Positions 1 to 6,359 of a stretch of 10,091 nt of DNA are shown piece after piece; the stretch's first letter is position 1; each line of letters opens with the position of its first letter. The stretch is from Opitutia bacterium (GTDB taxonomy: Bacteria > Verrucomicrobiota > Verrucomicrobiae > Opitutales > UBA953), in assembly GCA_947488485.1 (NCBI GenBank), contig CANKZO010000072.1, positions 1 through 10,091 on the forward strand, in the 5' to 3' direction. Below the pieces are notes generated by a model that saw nothing but the letters and a program-made list of their open reading frames with translations, was not told the DNA's origin and did not search any database. The translations under genes and the position numbers were made by a program.

Positions 1-3000
1 AAAAGCTGACCCCGAGCGGTCCGACCTTCCTGGGCGAAGTCACGATCAAGGACCGTGAGTGGCTGCGCTCCATGGACCACTGGTTCTGCCCAATCGATGT
101 CTCTTTCGGTCCGGATGGCGCCCTGTACGTCCTCGACTTCTACACCCCGGTCGTCGCGCACAATGACACCCGTGGTCCGCTGCACAGCAAATCGGGTGCC
201 TCCGTGCGTCCTGACCGTGAGCACTACTTCGGCCGCATCTATCGAATCCAACATGAGTCTGCGAAGAAGTTCGAGATTCCTGACCTCGCCAAGGCCGATG
301 TCGCCGGTCTCGTCGCCGCCTTCGAACATCCGAATAAGGTCGTCCGCTTCAACGCCCTCCGCGTGCTCATGGATAAGGACGCCGGACTCCTCGCTTCCGC
401 CGTCGGCCCGCTCGTGACCAAGGTGCGCAGTGATGCCAAGTCCGAGGCCCGTATCCAAGCTCTCTGGGCCCTGCAGCGACTGGATCGACTCGAGGATGGG
501 CTGCTCCGCACCCTTTGCGCCGATGCCGACGCCGATGTGCGTAAGAACGCTTTCCTCGTCGCCGAGGCCAGCCGTAGCAAACTCCCGGCTGACGTTTACG
601 CCAAGGCCCTGGATGATACCGAGCCTCGCGTTCGTCTCGCCGCCTTACGCGCCATGGGCGCCGCGCCGCTCGAGGCCTCCGCTGGCGCTCTGCTTCTGTC
701 TGCTCAGGCCCGTATGACCGACGACTGGTCCAAGGCCGCTGCGACAGCTGCCGCTGCCGCTAATCCTGGTCCCGTACTAGCTGGTATCCTCAGCGGTCCG
801 GCCGATGCCGCTGGCGCCGATTTCGCCCGCACGCTCGCCGCATCGCTGAGTGGTGATGATGCCACGACCGTCCTCACCGCCGCCGCCAAGTCCGCGAACA
901 AGCCGGTCGCAATCGCCGTCATTCGCGAAATCGCAGCCCGTCGCGTGGCAGCTCCGGCCTCGCTCGACGCACCCCGTGCCGCCTTGCGCACGCTGATCGC
1001 CAATCAGGACTCAGCCATTTCCGGCTCCGCCGCCGCGATCGCCGCGCTCTGGTTCACCGATGGTAGCCTGAAGACCGAACTTGCCGCGGTTGCGGATCGC
1101 CTGTTGCCGCTTCTCGGCGATGCCAAGGTCTCGATCGAAGCGCAGGTCGCCGCCGCTCGCGTGCTGGTGCTGTTGCGTGATGCGAATCCGCAGGTTCGCC
1201 CAGCCCTCACCCAGGCCCTCGCTGGTTCGAACGAAGCCGTCGCTATCGCCACCGCTGGTGCTCTGGCTTCCAGCGGCGATGCTTCCGTCGGTAAGCTCCT
1301 TTACGCCGCTTTCCCGAAGTCGGCCGGTGCCTATCGCGCCACCTTGTTCTCCGCGCTCGTCGGCCGTGCCGAGTGGGCCGGACTGGTGCTGGACGCCCTC
1401 GAAGCCAAGTCGCTTTCCGCGATGCAGCTCGGACCCATGCAGGTCTCCCAGCTCGTGCGTCACCCGGACGAAGCCGTCGCCAAGCGCGCCGCCACCGTCC
1501 TCGCCAAGCTGAACGCCGGCAGCAGCCCGGCCAAGGATGATATCGTCTCGAAGCTCCGCTCCGAGGTGGAAAAGCCCGGCGACATCGCCAAGGGTAAGGA
1601 ACTCTTCGTCGCCGTCTGTCAGACCTGCCATAAGATCGGCAACGTCGGCAATGAATTCGGTCCGAACCTGCAGGGTATCGGCTCGCACCCGCCGGCCGAG
1701 ATGCTCGTGCATATCGTCGATCCGAATCGCATGGTCGACGACGAGCACCGCACCTGGAACTTCAAGATGAAGGACGGCACGCAATACTCCGCCCTCATCG
1801 GCAGCGAGAATCCGACCTTCGTGAAGCTCAAGCTTCCGGCCGGTCAGTCCGCCGAGCTCAAGGTCGCTGATATCGTCAGCCGCGAGCGCAGCCCGAACTC
1901 CTTGATGCCGGAAGGCTTCGAGTCGCTTGGCGCCGAAGGTCTGCGTAACGTCATCGCCTACCTCCGCAGCGTGGCCATCAGCCCGGAAGGCGAGACCGTC
2001 GGCCGTTTCCGTCTGCTCGACCTTCGCGCGGCCTTCACCGCCTCGACGAACACCGGCCTCTACGCCAGCAAGGAAGCCAAGCGGGATACCTTACCGTTCG
2101 CCAAGTTCGGCCAGGTCGAGTCTAATGGCGTGCCTTACAAGGTCATCGACCCCAAGGGCGCCAAGGACGGCCTCAATGTCATCGTCCTCAAGGGCGGCGC
2201 GTTCAAAGGCGCTTACTCAAAGAGCTTCGCTCAGAAGGTCGAGATTCCCGTCGGTTCCGTGGCGAATCGCATCCACTTCCTCGGCGCCGTCGGCGGCTGG
2301 GGCGCCCATGGCGATGCCATCGCGATGATCGCCGAGGTCCACTTCCTCAGCGGCAAGGTGCAGAAGAAAATCTTCTACGGCGGCGTCGACTTCGCCGACT
2401 ACAACGGCACCGGCGACGTACCGAAGTCCAAGTCCGCCCGTCAGCTTCTCTCCGGTGACGGCCGCCAGGTCCGTACGCATTGGATTCCGGTCGAGAGCAA
2501 TGAGATCATCGACAAGCTCGTCCTGAGCTCCGCCGACACCGAGATCGCTCCGACCACTGTGGCTGTCACCATTGAGATCGGCGGCCCGCCCAACCCTCCT
2601 GCGGGCAAGGACGACGGTGCGCCCAAGGCCGGCAAGAAGAAGGGCAAGGCCAACGAAGGGCCCAGCGACCTCCTCCCTAAGGACAATCCCAAGACCACTC
2701 AGGCTTTTGGTCAGGCCTTCGCTCCGCGTAAGGCCGGCCAGCTCCGCGTGCTCTTCGCTGGCGCCGGCAGCTCGCACAACTTCCCCGCGTTCTTCCTCGG
2801 CACGGACGCCCTGACGGCCAAGGCCGCTGGCTATGACATCGCCTCGACGCCTAATCTGAAGGAAACCCTCGCGCTGCTACCGGAGGCGGACCTGTTCGTG
2901 TTCAGCGGCAATCACGCCCAGTTCGGCACGCCGGAGTTCCAGAAGGCCATCCGGGACTTCGCCGCGGCCGGGAAGGGCATCGTGCTCCTGCACGCCGCCA

Positions 3001-3383
3001 CCTGGTATAATTGGCCGCTGACGACCAAGTATAACGATGAGTTCGTGTGCGGCGGTTCGCGTAACCACGGCCATAGCGACTTCACCTTCACCGTCACCAA
3101 GCCCGAGCACCCGATCATGAAGGGCGTGCCCGCCACCTTCGTGATCAACGACGAGAGTTATAACATCGAGCTGACCCGTCCCGAAGGCGCCGAAGTCCTT
3201 GGCACCATCCCGCGTCAGACCCCCAAGGAAGGCCTGTCGAACATCCTGCCGTCCGTCTGGACGGTCAAGTATCCCGGCGCCCGCGTGGTCTGCATCGCCC
3301 TCGGCCACGACGCCAAGTCCCACGACCACCCCGCCTACAAGCAGCTCCTCCTCAACTCCCTCACCTGGGTCTCGCAGAAGTAA
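1..3383 (+). CDS. PVC-type dehydrogenase-like protein: propeller end, HEAT repeats, cytochrome c, ThuA (5' partial)
   Basis: The frame is open from base 3 to the TAA at 3381-3383 and has no start in the window. The ATG at 72 is internal, because the codons before and after it both belong to the last blades of a glucose/sorbosone-dehydrogenase-like propeller (FGPDGALYVLDFY about 111-150, GRIYRI about 232-249). Next come alanine-rich helical HEAT-like repeats (about 280-1520), then a heme c site CQTCH at 1617-1631 with a likely distal Met in SLMPEGF (Met codon 1905-1907). A jelly-roll-like beta domain follows (about 1990-2580), then a Lys/Gly/Pro-rich linker (about 2581-2700) and a C-terminal ThuA domain (about 2733-3380; LLHAA at about 2982-2996, NDESYN, ALGHD). 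This matches the Pirellula/Verrucomicrobium 'membrane-bound dehydrogenase' and CxxCH heme-binding families. Inferred role: an exported oxidoreductase acting on a sugar or alcohol, passing electrons to its own heme. The substrate is unknown. The export signal would lie upstream of the window. Confidence 0.9.
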   Translation, partial: KLTPSGPTFLGEVTIKDREWLRSMDHWFCPIDVSFGPDGALYVLDFYTPVVAHNDTRGPLHSKSGASVRPDREHYFGRIYRIQHESAKKFEIPDLAKADVAGLVAAFEHPNKVVRFNALRVLMDKDAGLLASAVGPLVTKVRSDAKSEARIQALWALQRLDRLEDGLLRTLCADADADVRKNAFLVAEASRSKLPADVYAKALDDTEPRVRLAALRAMGAAPLEASAGALLLSAQARMTDDWSKAAATAAAAANPGPVLAGILSGPADAAGADFARTLAASLSGDDATTVLTAAAKSANKPVAIAVIREIAARRVAAPASLDAPRAALRTLIANQDSAISGSAAAIAALWFTDGSLKTELAAVADRLLPLLGDAKVSIEAQVAAARVLVLLRDANPQVRPALTQALAGSNEAVAIATAGALASSGDASVGKLLYAAFPKSAGAYRATLFSALVGRAEWAGLVLDALEAKSLSAMQLGPMQVSQLVRHPDEAVAKRAATVLAKLNAGSSPAKDDIVSKLRSEVEKPGDIAKGKELFVAVCQTCHKIGNVGNEFGPNLQGIGSHPPAEMLVHIVDPNRMVDDEHRTWNFKMKDGTQYSALIGSENPTFVKLKLPAGQSAELKVADIVSRERSPNSLMPEGFESLGAEGLRNVIAYLRSVAISPEGETVGRFRLLDLRAAFTASTNTGLYASKEAKRDTLPFAKFGQVESNGVPYKVIDPKGAKDGLNVIVLKGGAFKGAYSKSFAQKVEIPVGSVANRIHFLGAVGGWGAHGDAIAMIAEVHFLSGKVQKKIFYGGVDFADYNGTGDVPKSKSARQLLSGDGRQVRTHWIPVESNEIIDKLVLSSADTEIAPTTVAVTIEIGGPPNPPAGKDDGAPKAGKKKGKANEGPSDLLPKDNPKTTQAFGQAFAPRKAGQLRVLFAGAGSSHNFPAFFLGTDALTAKAAGYDIASTPNLKETLALLPEADLFVFSGNHAQFGTPEFQKAIRDFAAAGKGIVLLHAATWYNWPLTTKYNDEFVCGGSRNHGHSDFTFTVTKPEHPIMKGVPATFVINDESYNIELTRPEGAEVLGTIPRQTPKEGLSNILPSVWTVKYPGARVVCIALGHDAKSHDHPAYKQLLLNSLTWVSQK
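1617..1631 (+). other. Heme c attachment site CQTCH
   Basis: The codons read Cys-Gln-Thr-Cys-His in the frame of the large dehydrogenase-like gene. The site is followed by KIGNVGNEFGPNLQGIG, the usual continuation in PVC CxxCH heme domains. The Met of SLMPEGF about 95 residues later is the likely sixth heme ligand. Covalent heme c attachment implies export across the cytoplasmic membrane. Confidence 0.9.
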
Positions 3384-3400
3384 GCCAGATGTATCCGCCC

Positions 3401-3432
3401 CTTGTCACCGTGTCCCCTTGTCACCTTGCCCC
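3401..3432 (+). repeat. Four degenerate tandem octamers, consensus CTTGTCMC
   Basis: The octamer CTTGTCAC occurs exactly at 3401-3408 and 3417-3424. Related units lie directly at 3409-3416 (CGTGTCCC) and 3425-3432 (CTTGCCCC), giving an 8-base period over 32 bases. The array lies between the stop of the large gene and the ATG of the Dabb gene. A TTG at 3402 could extend the Dabb frame through the repeat, but that peptide (PCPLVTLPP-like) is only translated repeat. Confidence 0.6.
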
Positions 3433-3440
3433 CTAATCAA

Positions 3441-3737
3441 ATGGTCTACCACTACGGAACTTTCGTCTTCAAGCAGGGCGTCACCCCGGCCCAGATCGAC
3501 CGCTGCTTCGCCGAGATGCGCGGCATGGTCGGCAAGATCCCCGGCCTGCTCTCCATGCAGCACGGCGTTTACCAGAGCGACGAAGGCCTCAACGACGGCT
3601 TCACGCACGGGTTCGTCATGACCTTCGATACTCCGCAGAGCCGCGACCGCTATCTCCCGCACCCCGAGCACGAGCGCGTGAAGGAGATCGTCGTCCCGAA
3701 CCTCGAGCGGGTGATGGTCTTTGACTTCACCGTCTGA
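3441..3737 (+). CDS. Dabb (stress-responsive alpha/beta-barrel) domain protein
   Basis: A 98-residue protein covering the whole Dabb fold, a ferredoxin-like dimeric alpha+beta barrel. It opens with beta strand 1 (YHYGTFVFK), then a helix, and the conserved GKIPGLLSMQHG (31-42). The typical GLNDGFTHGFVMTFDTP (49-65), YLPHPEHERV (71-80) and the closing strand VMVFDF (91-96) follow. ATG at 3441 is chosen because the fold begins immediately after it; the upstream TTG (3402) only adds repeat-encoded residues. No Shine-Dalgarno is visible. It starts 57 bases after the large dehydrogenase-like gene on the same strand, so co-transcription is possible. Dabb proteins have varied roles, including small cyclases, decarboxylases and stress-linked proteins of unknown activity, so no reaction is assigned. 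No signal peptide is seen, so it is probably cytoplasmic. Confidence 0.88.
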   Translation: MVYHYGTFVFKQGVTPAQIDRCFAEMRGMVGKIPGLLSMQHGVYQSDEGLNDGFTHGFVMTFDTPQSRDRYLPHPEHERVKEIVVPNLERVMVFDFTV

Positions 3738-3795
3738 GGGCGGGATCGACTTTCATCCATTCGCTACGTGCAGAAGTAAGACCGGACGGTTGGTT

Positions 3796-4494
3796 ATGAT
3801 GAAAATGCTATTTAAAATAATCGTCTTACTATGTGCCTACGCGGGAACTGTAATGGCCGCAGAGCCCATACCGTCACTGAATCAAACCGGTGAAATAATT
3901 CTTTCCACGGCAGATAGTGGATGGCGATTAAGGATAAGAACGGATGGTTCGGCTCATCTCCAGTTTGGTTCACTGATGGAGGATGGGGCTAGATGTCCAG
4001 CGGGCACCTTCACTTTTAGTGATATATATGCTTTTGTTATTCCTAAATTAAAGGAAGGAAGATCAGAAGGCGATGTTGCGGTTGCCATTGTTCCTGAAAT
4101 GGCGACTTCCGTAACGTGCCAATACATCAATGAATTCGAAGCTAAGCCATTCTTCGTAAAGGCGCAGCAAACATGCACGCCAATTTGGGACAAGGTTCGA
4201 TTTAATGAGATGGTGAATAAGCACCCCATCGAGTCAGAGTTCAGTTTGAGAAAGCCTGTCGAACCAGGCGCATCGCAATCTAAAGTGTCGTCGCAAGCAA
4301 AACCCGCGCCGAAGCCTCAATCCGAGGTGCAGTCTGCAGGATCAACGAAAACCGCTATCAGTTCAGAGACGCCAACCATAGCTAAGACTGCTGCGACGGA
4401 AGCACCAACCATCGCAACGCCATGGAGCATCATCATCGTGCTGTTCCTAGCGGCGATTGGGCTGCTGTGGTGGATTCTCAAGCGCCGTTCGTGA
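3796..4494 (+). CDS. Unrecognised exported protein with C-terminal membrane anchor
   Basis: A 232-residue protein that I do not recognise. Residues 1-21 form a signal peptide: basic start MMKMLFK, hydrophobic core IIVLLCAYAG, likely cleavage after VMA or VMAA. Cys13 is not in a lipobox. The presumed extracytoplasmic domain (about 23-150) holds three cysteines (67, 108, 127) and mixed beta-like stretches. A Ser/Thr/Pro/Ala/Lys-rich stalk follows (about 154-207). One transmembrane helix (about 209-228, WSIIIVLFLAAIGLLWWIL) ends in the basic tail KRRS, giving an N-out/C-in anchor. ATG 3796 is preferred; ATG 3799 or 3805 would also leave a signal peptide, whereas the longer TTG frame from 3721 overlaps the Dabb gene and hides the signal. 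Base composition differs from its neighbours: the line 4021-4080 has 21 G+C in 60 bases, against 39 of 60 at 3541-3600. This suggests horizontal acquisition. Confidence 0.75.
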   Translation: MMKMLFKIIVLLCAYAGTVMAAEPIPSLNQTGEIILSTADSGWRLRIRTDGSAHLQFGSLMEDGARCPAGTFTFSDIYAFVIPKLKEGRSEGDVAVAIVPEMATSVTCQYINEFEAKPFFVKAQQTCTPIWDKVRFNEMVNKHPIESEFSLRKPVEPGASQSKVSSQAKPAPKPQSEVQSAGSTKTAISSETPTIAKTAATEAPTIATPWSIIIVLFLAAIGLLWWILKRRS

Positions 4495-4555
4495 TCGCTT
4501 GCGCCCATGCGAAGGAGATGATGGGCCAGGTCGTCCCGAATGCATGGTAGGGCTA

Positions 4556-4613
4556 GAATAAAGAAGTATTCCTGCGAATCCCAACTTCTCCGATTCGTAC
4601 CGCGGCTCGCGGT
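4556..4613. other. Cluster of small inverted repeats in convergent spacer
   Basis: The 150-base gap between two convergent stop codons contains GAATA/TATTC (4556-4560 with 4567-4571), AGAAGT/ACTTCT (4562-4567 with 4584-4589), CGAATC/GATTCG (4575-4580 with 4592-4597) and ACCGCG/CGCGGT with a three-base loop (4599-4604 with 4608-4613). The second and third pairs interleave, so they could only coexist as a pseudoknot. The last hairpin is the best placed to act as a terminator, but no T-run follows on either strand. A bidirectional termination role is possible but not shown. Confidence 0.35.
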
Positions 4614-4644
4614 GAAGGGTTAGTTTCTAGGGTAAATCCGCCGG

Positions 4645-6150
4645 TCAGCTTGCCCGGAGCCCGAGGATCTTATCCGCTCGCAGGCTATACTCGCGGAACT
4701 GCTCGGCGTTCTCAGGGAGCTTGATATCCAGGTCGAAGGTCGGGATCATCGCCTTCATCCGCGCATGCCCCTCTGGGCTGGCGAGCAAGGCGGGGAAGCA
4801 TTTCTTGATGACCTCGAGCACGATATTCACCGAGACCGAGGCGCCCGGCGAGGCTCCGAGCAGCGCGGAGATGCTGCACGCGGCATCGGTGATGACCTCG
4901 GTGCCGTAGTGGACGATGCCGGCCTGACCATCCGTCTTCTTGATGGCCTGCACCCGGATGCCTGCGTCGATCAATTTCCAATCCTTGGCCTGGGCGGCGG
5001 GATAGAAAATCTTCAGCACCTCGATGCGGTTCCGCATGCTCTGCGTGCCCTGCTGGATGAGGTAGCGGACCAGGTCGAGGTTATGGATGCCGATATTGAC
5101 GAGGGTAGAGAGGTTGTCCGGACGAATGGAGAAGGGCAGGTCGGTGTAGCGGCCCTGCTGGTGCAGGAACTTCGTCGTCCAGGCGGCGAAGGGACCGAAA
5201 AGCAGGGTCTTCTTACCATCCAAGATGCGGGTGTCGAGGTGCGGCACAGCCATCGTCGGCGCCGCGGCGAGCGGTTGACCATAGATCTTTGCTTGGTGCT
5301 TCTCGACGATTTCCGGATTGTCGCAAATGAGCCACTGGCCGCCGATAGGGAAACCGCCCAGGCCCTTTGCCTCCGGAATGCCGGACATCTGTAGCAGCGG
5401 AAGCGTGCCGCCGCCCGCGCCGACAAAGACGAACTTGGCGCGGTTCGTCCGAACACGCCCCGTCGCTGACTCCTTCACGCGGACTTCCCAGCCCGTGCCG
5501 TCTCTACGCAGGCCGATTACGCGATGGCCGGAGGCGACCCCGCATCCCTCCTGCCGTCCTAGCCAGCTTAGCAGTTTGCGAGAGATGGCGCCAAAGTTCA
5601 CATCGGTGCCCCCGTCCATCTTTGTGGCGGCAATGGGTTCGTCGCCCCGACCTTCGACCAGGAGCGGTGCCCAACTCGCCAGGGTGGTGCGGTCAGTCGT
5701 GAAGGCCATCTCCCGGAAGAAATGGTGGGCCGACATTCCGGCGTGACGGGCCTTGAGGAATTCCACCTGGTCAGCTCCATGCACGAAGCTAATGTGGGGG
5801 ACGGGATTGATGAATTCCCTCGGGTGACTGGCCATATCGTTGGCCACCGCGTAGCTCCAGAAGTGTTTCGATTGCTCGAACTGCTCGAAGATCTCGATGA
5901 CCTTGGCCACCTTCACCGAGCCATCCGCCTCGCGCTTGGGCGTGTAACTCAGCTCGCAGATCCCCGCATGCCCAGTGCCAGCGTTATTCCAGCCATCCGA
6001 ACTCTCCTGTGCCAAGCCATCGCTGGCCTCATAGAGCTGGATGGAAAGTCGCGGATCGAGCCGCTTCAGCATCGCTCCGAGATTGGCCGACATCACCCCG
6101 CTGCCAATCAGGATGACATCGGGGTCTTCAACGTGGGAGGCAGTCGACAT
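4645..6150 (-). CDS. mqo: Malate:quinone oxidoreductase
   Basis: A 501-residue FAD-dependent, membrane-associated enzyme that oxidises malate to oxaloacetate and passes electrons to the quinone pool, linking the TCA cycle to respiration. Family signatures are continuous: FAD-binding strand VILIGSGVMSANLG (12-25), ESSDGWNNAGTGHAG (49-63), FINPVPHISFVHG, the internal GTDVNFGAISR, KFVFVGAGGG, GGFPIGGQWL, VPHLDTRILDGK, LLFGPFA and ALLGASPGAS (432-438). Length fits short Mqo forms; it lacks the long N- and C-terminal extensions of the E. coli enzyme. ATG at 6150 is chosen because the FAD fold begins 11 residues later; the frame could be extended to 6255, but the extra 35 residues look non-coding. 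No Shine-Dalgarno is visible. No quinone or TCA gene is adjacent. It converges with the AT-rich gene and diverges from the ThuA/TIM-barrel gene. Confidence 0.96.
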   Translation of the reverse strand: MSTASHVEDPDVILIGSGVMSANLGAMLKRLDPRLSIQLYEASDGLAQESSDGWNNAGTGHAGICELSYTPKREADGSVKVAKVIEIFEQFEQSKHFWSYAVANDMASHPREFINPVPHISFVHGADQVEFLKARHAGMSAHHFFREMAFTTDRTTLASWAPLLVEGRGDEPIAATKMDGGTDVNFGAISRKLLSWLGRQEGCGVASGHRVIGLRRDGTGWEVRVKESATGRVRTNRAKFVFVGAGGGTLPLLQMSGIPEAKGLGGFPIGGQWLICDNPEIVEKHQAKIYGQPLAAAPTMAVPHLDTRILDGKKTLLFGPFAAWTTKFLHQQGRYTDLPFSIRPDNLSTLVNIGIHNLDLVRYLIQQGTQSMRNRIEVLKIFYPAAQAKDWKLIDAGIRVQAIKKTDGQAGIVHYGTEVITDAACSISALLGASPGASVSVNIVLEVIKKCFPALLASPEGHARMKAMIPTFDLDIKLPENAEQFREYSLRADKILGLRAS

Positions 6151-6274
6151 TTGTTTGGGTGAGCGTTGGTTAATGGACGTTGGGAAATGGTCAGGTCGGG
6201 ATGCCAGCGGAATCACTGGGCGACTTTTGCAAGGCATAGCCCTTACTCCCCGCATGGCAAGTCCCTTGGTCGGA

Positions 6275-6291
6275 CCTCTTTATTCAAGAGG
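6275..6291. other. Small hairpin in divergent spacer
   Basis: CCTCTT (6275-6280) and AAGAGG (6286-6291) form a 6-bp stem with a 5-base loop, 69 bases before the ATG at 6360. It lies in the 209-base spacer (6151-6359) between mqo and the ThuA/TIM-barrel gene. It could sit in the 5' leader of the latter, but no T-run or promoter pair supports a defined role. The rest of the spacer shows nothing I can name. Confidence 0.25.
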
Positions 6292-6359
6292 GGAACGCAG
6301 GCGGTGGTTGCAATCTGTGGACACAAGGCCTCGGCTGTCGGTCCCCAAACCCTGCACCC

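Noticed and set aside
72..74. ATG at 72 as the start of the large dehydrogenase-like gene
   Set aside because: The frame is open to the left edge and the codons on both sides encode one propeller motif, so this Met is internal.
1011..1784. 257-codon minus-strand open frame inside the large gene
   Set aside because: It is a shadow of the GC-rich coding strand; the plus-strand frame has clear HEAT and heme motifs, and the minus-strand product resembles no family.
3721..3795. TTG-started extension of the AT-rich gene overlapping Dabb
   Set aside because: It would bury the signal peptide behind 25 residues read out of frame through the Dabb end.
4765..5394. 209-codon plus-strand open frame inside mqo
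   Set aside because: It lies antisense to strongly conserved Mqo sequence, and its translation shows no domain.
6151..6255. 35-residue N-terminal extension of Mqo
   Set aside because: The extra residues are not part of the FAD fold and have no credible signal peptide; ATG 6150 fits the family start.
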